Below, piece after piece: positions 11,133 to 18,807 of a stretch of 41,008 nucleotides of DNA; the stretch's first letter is position 1, and each line of letters begins with the position of its first letter. The stretch comes from Gammaproteobacteria bacterium. GTDB taxonomy: Bacteria > Pseudomonadota > Gammaproteobacteria > Pseudomonadales > Pseudomonadaceae. The stretch spans positions 1 through 41,008 of the forward strand of contig JAHJXZ010000166.1 of assembly GCA_018827205.1 (NCBI GenBank). The letters are read 5' to 3'. The translations under genes were made by a program, and so were the position numbers. The notes beneath the pieces are model-generated. The model had not been told where the DNA came from, made no database searches, and saw nothing but the letters and a program-made list of their open reading frames with translations.

Positions 11133-12223
11133 GTCTCAAGGTTTTGACGGTGGTTGGCGCGCGCCCGCAGTTCATCAAGGCTGCCGCCGTATCGCGGGAA
11201 ATACTCAAACACTCGGGGCGGATCGAGGAGGTCATGATCCACACCGGCCAGCACTACGATCCCAACATGTCTCAAGTGTTTTTTGACGAATTGGAGATCC
11301 CCGCGCCGCGCTACAACCTCGAAGTGTCTGGTGGAAACCACGGCGCCATGACCGGGCGTATGCTCGAGGGCATCGAGAAGGTCATCGTCGATGAGAAACC
11401 GGACTGGCTGTTGATCTACGGCGATACCAACTCGACCCTGGCCGGTGCCCTGGCTGCCTCCAAGCTGCATGTTCCTGTGGCCCATGTCGAGGCGGGTTTA
11501 CGCTCGTTCAATATGCGTATGCCGGAGGAAATCAATCGCATCCTCGCCGATCGGGTCTCGAGTCTGCTGTTATGCCCGACGCATGTAGCGGTCGAGAATC
11601 TCGCCCGCGAGGGGCTCACCCAGGGCGTGCACAACGTCGGTGATGTGATGTACGACGTCGCGCTCTACTATCGCGAGCGGGCACGGAAAAACAGCCGGAT
11701 TCTCGAACAGCTGGGTTTGGCCGAGAAAGGCTTCGCCCTGGCGACCTGCCATCGAGCGGAAAATACCGACGACCCGGTCAAACTGGGAGCCATCGTCAGC
11801 GCACTTGCCGAAATTGCTGTGGACATGCCGGTGGTTCTGCCATTGCACCCGCGCACGCGCAAACTGCTGCAGCAGTATGGTCTGGAACATCAGTTGGCGG
11901 CACTTAGCGTAGTCGACCCTCTGCCGTTCCTGGATATGGTGGCGCTGGAGCAAGCGGCAAAAGTCATCCTCACCGATTCCGGTGGTGTGCAGAAGGAAGC
12001 CTTCTTTTACGAGGTTCCCTGTATCACCATGCGGGACGAGACAGAGTGGGTGGAGACCGTCAGCTTGGGCTGGAATCACCTGACGGGCGCATCATTTGAG
12101 AATATTTTGCAGGCTTATTCGGCCATATCGGAGCTGCCTACCGAGCACGGCAATAATCCCTACGGAGATGGCACCGCCGCCGGGCGTATCCTTTCGTACT
12201 TGCTTGGCCCTTCGGCTCCCTGA
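11129..12223 (+). CDS. wbpI: UDP-GlcNAc3NAcA 2-epimerase (WecB-type)
   Basis: A 364-residue non-hydrolysing 2-epimerase that inverts C2 to give UDP-ManNAc3NAcA and completes the pathway begun by wbpA. Family motifs are GARPQFIKAAAVSRE at the N-terminus, IHTGQHYDPNMSQ, the HVEAGLRSFN loop, LATCHRAENTD, and DSGGVQKEAFF, which binds the UDP moiety. It is coupled to wbpE by ATGA and is the last gene before a 76-bp gap. A second epimerase of the same fold lies at 32074; that one belongs to the 6-deoxy-L-sugar group because it has TGSHMHEVLDYY and the GMDQGT segment. Confidence 0.92.
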   Translation: MSLKVLTVVGARPQFIKAAAVSREILKHSGRIEEVMIHTGQHYDPNMSQVFFDELEIPAPRYNLEVSGGNHGAMTGRMLEGIEKVIVDEKPDWLLIYGDTNSTLAGALAASKLHVPVAHVEAGLRSFNMRMPEEINRILADRVSSLLLCPTHVAVENLAREGLTQGVHNVGDVMYDVALYYRERARKNSRILEQLGLAEKGFALATCHRAENTDDPVKLGAIVSALAEIAVDMPVVLPLHPRTRKLLQQYGLEHQLAALSVVDPLPFLDMVALEQAAKVILTDSGGVQKEAFFYEVPCITMRDETEWVETVSLGWNHLTGASFENILQAYSAISELPTEHGNNPYGDGTAAGRILSYLLGPSAP

Positions 12224-12267
12224 AAAGCGTGCTGTTCATAACTATTAATCCGTCCTGCTGATACAGC

Positions 12268-12287
12268 GCCGAACCTCCTGGGTCGGC
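12268..12287 (+). promoter_or_regulatory. Small hairpin just before the ribosome binding site of the second aminotransferase gene
   Basis: GCCGA (12268-12272) pairs with TCGGC (12283-12287); after one A/G mismatch a CC/GG pair extends the stem over a TCCT loop. It ends 5 bp before AAGGAG (12293-12298). No T tract follows, so it is not a terminator. It could affect initiation of a gene that already has a poor start. Confidence 0.25.
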
Positions 12288-12299
12288 TCGTCAAGGAGA

Positions 12300-13436
12300 T
12301 TGAAAATTAACGTTCCCTTTATCGACCTCAAGCGCCTGGAGTCCGGCTTCCACGCGGCGCTGATGGAAAAATTCCATGCCATGACCCTCAACGCCCAGTT
12401 CATCGGGGGGGCCGAGGTCTCCACGCTTGAAACTCGGTTGCAGGCAGAACTACAGGTTGCTCATGCGGTGAGCTGCGCCAACGGCACCGATGCATTGCAG
12501 CTCGCGTTACGCGCGGTGGGTGTGGGCGAAGGTGATGTTGTGCTGGTGCCCAATGTCACCTTCTGGGCGACGCTCGAGGCGGTGGTGAATGTCGGCGCCA
12601 AGCCGGTGACGGTGGATGCCGACCTAAGCGATGGTGGTGTTTGCTTTGACGCATTTGCGCAGGCTATTCGAGAGGCAAAACCGAAGGCGGCGCTGATAGC
12701 GCATTTGTACGGTTGGGGAACGGCTCGCCTGCTCGATCTGCGCAAGCTGTGCCGCGAGCATGGCGTGGTGCTGGTGGAAGATGGTGCCCAATCATTTGGT
12801 GCGCGTTACCTGGGCAAGTCCCTCTACGAGGGTGCCCATATTTCCACCACGTCCTTCTATCCGGCCAAGGTATTGGGCGCTGCCGGGGACGGTGGCGCCG
12901 TGTTCACCGACGATGCCGAGCTGGCCGACAAGGTCCGTCGCCTCGGCAACCACGGTCGTACCGCGCATTACGGATACGGCGATGTGGGCTGGAACTCGCG
13001 TCTGGATTCGCTGCAGGCGGCTTTCCTGAACCTGTCGCTCGATCACATCGAGGCGCGTATTGCCTCGCGCCGCGAGGCGGTGGCCTTCTACCAGAAGCAC
13101 CTGCCGGCGACCGGTATCCAGTTGATGAACGCGCCTGCCGGTTATGAGGAAAACGGCTACTGCAACGTCTGTCTGGTTCCCGACGCGGCGCTGAAGGCAG
13201 ACCTGGAGGCAAGGCTAAAGGCCGAGGGCATCGGTTTTGGCAACATCTACCCCAGCGTCATGTCCAGTCAGCCAGGCGCAGCGGCCTTCACTCAGGGCCA
13301 TTTCGGTGGTCAGGTGGGTGAGCAGCTGTGTGCGTCGGTGCTCAACCTGCCGCTGTTCCCGTACATGACCGAGATTGAGCTGCAGCGTGTGGTCGAGGTG
13401 GTGGGTGGCGTTATGGGAGGTGTCAATGTCCGCTAA
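12300..13436 (+). CDS. Sugar aminotransferase, DegT/DnrJ/EryC1/StrS family (second copy)
   Basis: 378 residues if started at TTG 12300. It aligns by eye along its length with WbpE ([45 protein letters not shown]) and has its PLP lysine at K190 in TSFYPAKVLGAAGDGG, so it should transaminate a keto-sugar nucleotide. Its exact substrate is unknown. The start is odd: TTG at 12300 is only one base after AAGGAG, while ATT at 12306 is well spaced; no ATG or GTG lies between the upstream stop (12246) and the conserved FIDLK. It overlaps the acyltransferase at 13426 by 11 bp. With that gene and the dehydrogenase at 13937 it forms a set like WbpE/WbpD/WbpB. Confidence 0.87.
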   Translation: MKINVPFIDLKRLESGFHAALMEKFHAMTLNAQFIGGAEVSTLETRLQAELQVAHAVSCANGTDALQLALRAVGVGEGDVVLVPNVTFWATLEAVVNVGAKPVTVDADLSDGGVCFDAFAQAIREAKPKAALIAHLYGWGTARLLDLRKLCREHGVVLVEDGAQSFGARYLGKSLYEGAHISTTSFYPAKVLGAAGDGGAVFTDDAELADKVRRLGNHGRTAHYGYGDVGWNSRLDSLQAAFLNLSLDHIEARIASRREAVAFYQKHLPATGIQLMNAPAGYEENGYCNVCLVPDAALKADLEARLKAEGIGFGNIYPSVMSSQPGAAAFTQGHFGGQVGEQLCASVLNLPLFPYMTEIELQRVVEVVGGVMGGVNVR

Positions 13437-13932
13437 CGATATCTACATTCACCCTAGCGCCAACGTCTCCGACAAGGCCAGCCTCGGTGCCGGCACCAAG
13501 GTCTGGATCAACGTGCAGATCCGCGAAAACGCCGTGATCGGCGAAGGCTGCATCCTCTCCAAGGACGTCTACGTTGACCATGCCGTGAAGATTGGCAGCC
13601 GCTGCAAGATCCAGAACAGTGTTTCGGTTTACAACGGCGTGGAAATCGGCGACGACGTGTTCGTCGGCCCCAACGCCTGTTTCACCAATGACAAGGTGCC
13701 GCGCGCCTTCAACACCGAGTGGAAGGTCACCCCGACGCGCATCGACAACGGCGCCAGCATCGGCGCCAATGCCACCATCGTCTGCGGCATCACCGTCGGC
13801 GAGTTCGCCATGGTCGCTGCCGGCAGCGTGGTAACCAAGGATGTTGCACCCTACACGCTCGTCATGGGCAATCCCGCGCGTGCGGTGGCCCGTATCGATC
13901 GCGAAGGCAATCGAGTTTCTGGAGACGTTTGA
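13426..13932 (+). CDS. Hexapeptide-repeat N-acyltransferase, WbpD-like
   Basis: 168 residues of left-handed beta-helix acyltransferase. It is clearly related to WbpD: both have CKIQN-x-VSVY, GA-x-IGAN-x-TIVCG, GEFA and a closing VV-x-KDV...PAR segment. By family it acylates an amino group on a UDP- or dTDP-sugar from an acyl-CoA; acetyl is the default guess. The ATG at 13426 has GGGAGG at 13415-13420. The immediate upstream neighbour is an aminotransferase that would produce the amine. It is not a duplicate of wbpD in sequence, so a different substrate is likely. Confidence 0.88.
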   Translation: MSANDIYIHPSANVSDKASLGAGTKVWINVQIRENAVIGEGCILSKDVYVDHAVKIGSRCKIQNSVSVYNGVEIGDDVFVGPNACFTNDKVPRAFNTEWKVTPTRIDNGASIGANATIVCGITVGEFAMVAAGSVVTKDVAPYTLVMGNPARAVARIDREGNRVSGDV

Positions 13933-13936
13933 CGCC

Positions 13937-14893
13937 ATGCGAGAACAAGTGCTGAAAGTAGGCCTGATTGGCCTCGGCAACATGGGGCGCAATCATCTGC
14001 GCGTACTCTCGATGCTCAAGGGGGTCGAGCTGGCCTTCGTTGCCGATGCAAATGCCGAGGTTGCTGCGCGCGCCGGCGATGCACATGGTATCCCCGGTGT
14101 GGTTGATCCGACGCCATTGCTGGCCGGTGTGGATGCGGTGGTGATCTGTACCCCAACGGTGACGCATGCGGATTACATTCGCCTGGCTGCTGCGCATGTG
14201 AAGAACATCTTTGTCGAGAAACCGCTCGCCTCAACCCTGGAAGAGGCGCAGGAAGTTGCTGCCTTTGCTGCGGAAAAGGGGCTCAACATCCAGGTTGGAT
14301 TCATCGAGCGTTTCAATCCCGCAGTACAGGCGCTTAAAACCGTGCTGGATCGTACTGAGCGCGTGATCAGCGTCGACTTCACCCGAACCAACAAGGTCAG
14401 CTCGCGGATCACCGATGTGGACGTAGTCACCGACCTGATGATCCATGACATCGATCTGGCTCTGTATCTGAACGGGCCTGCCCGCTCCGTTGCCGCCCAT
14501 GGTTTTGCCCACGGCAGCATGATCGACTTTGCATCAGCATTGATTACCCACGAGAACGGTCGTTTTTCGCGGATTCAGGCCAGCCGGGTGACCGACAAGA
14601 AAATTCGCCAGATTGAGGGGACGTGCGTCGACATGTTCGTCGACTGCGACCTGCTGCGTAAGGAAATTCTTATCAGCCGTCAGTCCGTGGCGAGCGACAG
14701 CGGCAGTCTGCCGTACGCCATCTCGGCTATTCAGGAAACCGTTGCGGTGGCCCCCCAGGAGGCGCTTCTCACCGAGCTGCAGGCGTTCATGGCAAGTTGC
14801 CGCGCGGGTAGCGATGTTCAGGTTCCCGGTGTAGGCGCCGGGGTGGATGCAATGGAAATCTGTGCACAGATTCAGGCGGCGGTTCAGGTATGA
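13937..14893 (+). CDS. Gfo/Idh/MocA-family sugar dehydrogenase
   Basis: A 318-residue NAD(P)-dependent oxidoreductase. It has an N-terminal Rossmann loop, VGLIGLGNMGRNHLRVL, the EKPLAST motif at the end of the nucleotide domain, and a C-terminal beta-sheet domain with VVTDLMIHDIDLALYL. Its role may parallel WbpB: oxidising a sugar hydroxyl so that the aminotransferase can act. It resembles general Gfo/Idh oxidoreductases more than WbpB. The best start is ATG 13937, although GGAG at 13921 is somewhat far (12 bases). It ends in an ATGA overlap with the SDR gene. Confidence 0.87.
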   Translation: MREQVLKVGLIGLGNMGRNHLRVLSMLKGVELAFVADANAEVAARAGDAHGIPGVVDPTPLLAGVDAVVICTPTVTHADYIRLAAAHVKNIFVEKPLASTLEEAQEVAAFAAEKGLNIQVGFIERFNPAVQALKTVLDRTERVISVDFTRTNKVSSRITDVDVVTDLMIHDIDLALYLNGPARSVAAHGFAHGSMIDFASALITHENGRFSRIQASRVTDKKIRQIEGTCVDMFVDCDLLRKEILISRQSVASDSGSLPYAISAIQETVAVAPQEALLTELQAFMASCRAGSDVQVPGVGAGVDAMEICAQIQAAVQV

Positions 14894-15867
14894 CGATTCG
14901 AGACGGTTTGCAGGGCAAGACCATTCTGGTCACCGGTGGTGCCGGTTTTATCGGCAGTCACCTGGTGGACAAGCTCCTCGCCGTGGGCGCGGCGCACGTC
15001 GTGGTGATCGATAACCTCTTCGTAGGCTCCGAGGACAATCTGTCCGAGGCGCAGGCGACTGGCAAGGTGACGTTCTACCGTGACGATGCCGAGCTGAACA
15101 CCAGCCTGGAATACATCTTCGCCAACCACGCCATTGACGTGGTGTTCAACCTGGCAACCAAGGCGCTGAACTACTCCTTCCTCAACCCGGCGAATGCCTT
15201 CGACACCAACGTCAAGGTGGTGCTGAATCTGCTCGAACTGCAGCGTCGCGGGCTGTTCAAGACCCTGTGCCACTTCTCCACCTCCGAGGTCTACGGTTCC
15301 GCCGTGTACGAGCCGATGGATGAGGCACACCCGCGTAACCCCACCACCACCTATGCCGCCGGCAAGGCCGCGGCGGATCTGGCAGTGGAAAGTTACGTAC
15401 GCATGTTCGGCGTGGATGCCTATCTGGTACGACCGTTCAACAACTACGGGCCGCGCCAGAACCACAAGGGCATGATGGCCGGCGTCATTCCGATTACTGC
15501 GGTACGCCTGTTGACGGGCGGCACTCCGGAAATCCATGGTGAAGGCACCCAGAGCCGTGACTTCATCTACGTGCATGACACCGTCGATGCTGTGGTGAAG
15601 TTGCACGATGTGCTGCCGTCCGGCGAGACGGTGAACATTTCCACCGATAACCAGACCACCATCAATCAGTTGATTCCGCTTATTTGCGCTCATTACGGCT
15701 ATGGCGGCGAGATCCTGCGCAAGCCGGCCCGGCATTCCGACGTGTTGTCACACAATGCCAGCAACGAGAAGGTGAAGTCGCTGATTCAGTACCGCCTGAC
15801 GCCGTTCGAGCAGGGATTGGCGGAAACTCTCGAGTGGTACAGCCATATCATCGGAAAACGCGCATGA
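14890..15867 (+). CDS. Extended SDR NDP-sugar 4,6-dehydratase or uronate decarboxylase (LegB/ArnA-like)
   Basis: 325 residues. The glycine motif GGAGFIGSHLVDKL is at about 17-30, the triad is T131 with Y155-AAG-K159, and the S132-E133 pair falls in TSEVYGSA. 4,6-dehydratases of the RmlB type have D-E at that place; S-E is typical of ArnA/UXS decarboxylases and is also found in LegB-like GlcNAc dehydratases, whose following VYEPMDEAHP and RPFNNYGPRQN segments this protein resembles. It most likely makes a 4-keto sugar nucleotide for the aminotransferase next door. I cannot decide between dehydration and decarboxylation. It is coupled by ATGA on both sides. Confidence 0.82.
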   Translation: MTIRDGLQGKTILVTGGAGFIGSHLVDKLLAVGAAHVVVIDNLFVGSEDNLSEAQATGKVTFYRDDAELNTSLEYIFANHAIDVVFNLATKALNYSFLNPANAFDTNVKVVLNLLELQRRGLFKTLCHFSTSEVYGSAVYEPMDEAHPRNPTTTYAAGKAAADLAVESYVRMFGVDAYLVRPFNNYGPRQNHKGMMAGVIPITAVRLLTGGTPEIHGEGTQSRDFIYVHDTVDAVVKLHDVLPSGETVNISTDNQTTINQLIPLICAHYGYGGEILRKPARHSDVLSHNASNEKVKSLIQYRLTPFEQGLAETLEWYSHIIGKRA

Positions 15868-16952
15868 GCCAGATTCGCTTGATGAAGCCCTACATCGGGT
15901 TCGATGAAGTCGAAGCCGAGTTTCGTGAAGTATTCGAAAGCGGGATTTTCACCCGTGGCCAGCATGTCGAAGCGTTTCGCTCCGAGCTGGCGGCCTACAC
16001 CGGAGCGCCCCACGCTTTCCTCACCACCTCTGCCACTGCATCACTGTGGGTCTGCCTCAAGCTTCTCGGGATTGGCCCTGGCGATGAGGTGATTGTTTCC
16101 GACTTCTCCTTCCCGGCGTCGGCCAATGTGGTCGAGGATCTGGGTGCGCGGCCGGTATTTGCTGACGTCTGCACTGAAACCTTCAATATGCGTCCTGACG
16201 CACTCGAAGCCTTGATTGGGCCTCGCACCAAGGCAGTCATGTACGTGGATGCACTGGGCAATCCTACGGGCATCACCGAGATCAAACGCATCTGCTCGGC
16301 AAAAGGCATCCCTCTGATTGAAGACGCTGCCTGCGCCATCGGCAGCTCGGAGAACGGTGTTCGTTGCGGTGCCATCGCCGATCTGACCTGCTTCAGCTTT
16401 CATCCACGAAAGCTGATCAGCACCGGGGAGGGCGGCGGGATCACTACCCATAGTGATGAGTGGGCGCAGTGGCTGACCACCAAGCTGGCACACGGCGCCA
16501 ACGGCATGAAAGGCGTGGCGCTGGACTTCGTCGACTACGGCTATAACTTCCGTCTTTCAGAACTTCAGGCAGTGATGGGACGCAAGCAGCTGGCAAAGAT
16601 CAATGCCATCGTCAATGAGCGCAACGCCGTCCGAGACAGCTACATCGAACAGCTTGGGGCGCTGGGTTTCGTTGCCCAGAAGGTAGGGGAAGGGGTGACC
16701 TACAACGTGCAGTCGATGGTCTTTCGGGTGCCGGAAGGTTGCGACCGTGACCGGCTGATTCTTGATCTGCGTGGCAAGGTGGAAACGACCATCGGTACCT
16801 ACGCGCTGAGTGCGGGTAGTTATTTCGCCGGGAAGTACAAAGACGTCCAGCCGGTCGCTGCAAAGCTCCAGGAAAGCACGATTACGCTTCCCTGCTATAC
16901 AGGCCTGGAGGTCGATGCGGTTTGCTCGGCCATACGTGGGGTGTTGGCTTGA
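15864..16952 (+). CDS. Sugar 4-aminotransferase, DegT/DnrJ/EryC1/StrS family (third copy, LegC/PglE-like)
   Basis: A 362-residue PLP aminotransferase. The start MSQIRLMKPYIGFDEV, the TTSATASLWVCLK phosphate-binding segment, EDAACAIGS and the PLP lysine K183 in FHPRKLISTGEGGG resemble aminotransferases that work on 4-keto-6-deoxy sugars (LegC, PglE, DesI types) rather than the 3-keto WbpE type. The ATG at 15864 overlaps the SDR stop by 4 bp, so the keto-sugar maker and the aminotransferase are translationally coupled. The likely product is an NDP-4-amino sugar; the base sugar is unknown. Confidence 0.86.
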   Translation: MSQIRLMKPYIGFDEVEAEFREVFESGIFTRGQHVEAFRSELAAYTGAPHAFLTTSATASLWVCLKLLGIGPGDEVIVSDFSFPASANVVEDLGARPVFADVCTETFNMRPDALEALIGPRTKAVMYVDALGNPTGITEIKRICSAKGIPLIEDAACAIGSSENGVRCGAIADLTCFSFHPRKLISTGEGGGITTHSDEWAQWLTTKLAHGANGMKGVALDFVDYGYNFRLSELQAVMGRKQLAKINAIVNERNAVRDSYIEQLGALGFVAQKVGEGVTYNVQSMVFRVPEGCDRDRLILDLRGKVETTIGTYALSAGSYFAGKYKDVQPVAAKLQESTITLPCYTGLEVDAVCSAIRGVLA

Positions 16953-17026
16953 ACCGATCACGGGAAGCCCCGCTGGAGTTCATCGCAGGCACATTTTTCA
17001 AACACGTTGCTGACTAAGTGGGTGCC

Positions 17027-17731
17027 ATGATCGGGGTCTTGTCGGACGCGCACGGGAATGTCCAGGTATTCCGGCGGATGCTTGACGCGTTGTCTGCTAT
17101 GGGCGCAGATCGCTTCATTTTTCTGGGCGATGCAGTCGGTTACATACCCTCCGTCGAAGTACTCACGGCGCTCATGGAGATGGGCAACCGGGTGCAGTGC
17201 ATTCTCGGCAATCATGAACAAATGCTGCTGGATGGGCAGTATCCCGAGCGCCTTGAGTCGGTGTATCGAATACAGGCCACCCGCGCTTTGTTGAGTACGG
17301 AGCAGGCCGCTTTCGTTGCCGGTTGGCCATGCTGTCTCGAGGTTGATTACCCTTGCGGTCGAGCGCTGTTTGTCCATGGCAGTCCGAACGACTACCAGAA
17401 CGGCTATGTGTATCCCGACTCCGACTTGACGGACTTTGACGGCGCCTATGGGTTGGTGTTCATGGGGCATACGCACCGGGCTTTCATACGTGAGCACGGC
17501 GCTCGCAGGTTTGTGAATGTGGGTAGCTGCGGTTTGCCGCGTGATGACGGACGTTATGCCAGCGCAGCGCTTTTCGACCCAGTGACGGGTAGCACAAAGC
17601 TCGTTCGTCTTGAATTGTCGTTCTTCGACCCGGCTTCGTCTTTCGCGGGGCTGGACGTGCACCACTCAGTGGCGGAATTGTTCAAGCGTAGGCAGGCAGA
17701 TATTTCAGGTGAAATCATTGAATCCAACTAA
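17027..17731 (+). CDS. Calcineurin-like metallophosphoesterase
   Basis: 234 residues with every metal-site motif of the family: D7-A-H9, G34-D35 followed by A-V-G, G61-N62-H63-E64, HGSP at about 116-119, and G147-H148-T149-H150. It is a small, cytosolic, YfcE/MPE-like protein. Its substrate is unknown; in this setting it could remove a phosphate from a sugar or acyl intermediate, but nothing in the sequence proves that. GTG at 17018 is in frame too, but ATG 17027 gives the usual short lead to the first metal motif. The last 23 bp overlap the ATP-grasp gene, suggesting a functional pair. Confidence 0.85.
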   Translation: MIGVLSDAHGNVQVFRRMLDALSAMGADRFIFLGDAVGYIPSVEVLTALMEMGNRVQCILGNHEQMLLDGQYPERLESVYRIQATRALLSTEQAAFVAGWPCCLEVDYPCGRALFVHGSPNDYQNGYVYPDSDLTDFDGAYGLVFMGHTHRAFIREHGARRFVNVGSCGLPRDDGRYASAALFDPVTGSTKLVRLELSFFDPASSFAGLDVHHSVAELFKRRQADISGEIIESN

Positions 17732-18785
17732 TAAATCCGCCGTGCTCATTACAGCAATCGGCGGTGGTGGTTACGGTGGGCAGATACTGAAAGCCCTGCG
17801 TTTGATCCCGGAACAGCGTTATCTGCTCGTCGGCGCGGATGCTTCGGAGCACTGTCCGCAGTTCAGGGACGTCGATCATGCGGTTCGACTGCCGTTGGCG
17901 CGGGACCCGGGATACCTTGAGGCGCTGTTTGAACTTTGCGAGCGGTTTCAGATTAGGGTGGTGTTTCCGGGCTGCGAGCCCGAGTTGAAGGTCATGACGG
18001 CGGCCAAGCGGGAATTCGATTCCCGTGGAATATTGCTGATGGCGGCCGAGCACGAATTTATCGAGCTGTGCCTGAACAAGGAACGCGCCAATCAGCGACT
18101 GGCTGATCTGGGCTATGCACCACCGCGCTACCTCAAAGTGTCGGACCGGGATGCGCTTGCCGCTGTCGACTGGTTTCCCGTGGTGGTCAAGCCTTCGGTT
18201 GGCGCGGGTGGCTCGGCAAACTGCTTTATCGCCCAGAACCGCCAAGAGCTGATGGCGCTCTGCGATTACCTGGGCTTGGAGAACATCGCCGGCTCCTTCA
18301 TCGTCCAGGAATATGTTGGCACGCCGGAAGAGGAATACACGGTCGGCGTTCTGCTCGACCTGGACGGCAACTACATCAACTCGATTGCGGTGCGTCGGTT
18401 GATGTCCGGCCAGTTGAACATTCGCTCCAGTGTGCCTAACCGTACCGGCGAACAGCGCTTCGGGTCGCGCCTGGTGATCAGTTCCGGTGTGAGTCAGGGT
18501 TATGTCGGGCGCTTCGAGGCAGTTACCCGGCAGTGCCGGGACATCGCCCAGGCGCTGGGCGCGCGTGGCGCGGTAAATATCCAGTGCCGGCTGGTGGATG
18601 GGGTAGTGAAGGTCTTCGAAATCAACCCCAGGTTCTCGGGAACCACTTCCATCCGCGCGATGGTGGGTTACAACGAGCCGGATGTGCTGCTGCGCCGGTA
18701 CCTGATGGATGAATCCATCGCGGTGGACTTTCCCTACGAGGAAGGCATCGTGCTGCGCGAGTTGCGTGAATTCAGGACTTCTTGA
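17709..18785 (+). CDS. ATP-grasp carboxylate ligase (CarB-like)
   Basis: 358 residues. The N-terminal pre-ATP-grasp fold starts AVLITAIGGGGYGGQILKAL. The ATP-grasp domain has the ATP-binding K161 in VVKPSVGAGGS, an FIVQEYVG linker, and the metal-binding E304-I-N306-P-R308. Such enzymes activate a carboxylate as an acyl phosphate and join it to an amine or other nucleophile. Next to two aminotransferases, it is a good candidate for attaching an amino acid or similar acid to an amino sugar, an alternative to CoA-dependent acylation. That is inference. The start is GTG 17709, inside the end of the phosphoesterase gene, with a poor ribosome binding site consistent with coupling. Confidence 0.83.
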   Translation: MKSLNPTNKSAVLITAIGGGGYGGQILKALRLIPEQRYLLVGADASEHCPQFRDVDHAVRLPLARDPGYLEALFELCERFQIRVVFPGCEPELKVMTAAKREFDSRGILLMAAEHEFIELCLNKERANQRLADLGYAPPRYLKVSDRDALAAVDWFPVVVKPSVGAGGSANCFIAQNRQELMALCDYLGLENIAGSFIVQEYVGTPEEEYTVGVLLDLDGNYINSIAVRRLMSGQLNIRSSVPNRTGEQRFGSRLVISSGVSQGYVGRFEAVTRQCRDIAQALGARGAVNIQCRLVDGVVKVFEINPRFSGTTSIRAMVGYNEPDVLLRRYLMDESIAVDFPYEEGIVLRELREFRTS

Positions 18786-18807
18786 AGTCGTCAGTTTTGG
18801 GTGAATT

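Noticed and set aside
14890..16952. LegB/LegC-like pair as part of a legionaminic or pseudaminic acid pathway
   Set aside because: No NeuB/PseI synthase, no CMP-transferase and no NeuC-type hydrolysing epimerase in the window, so a nonulosonic acid is not supported.
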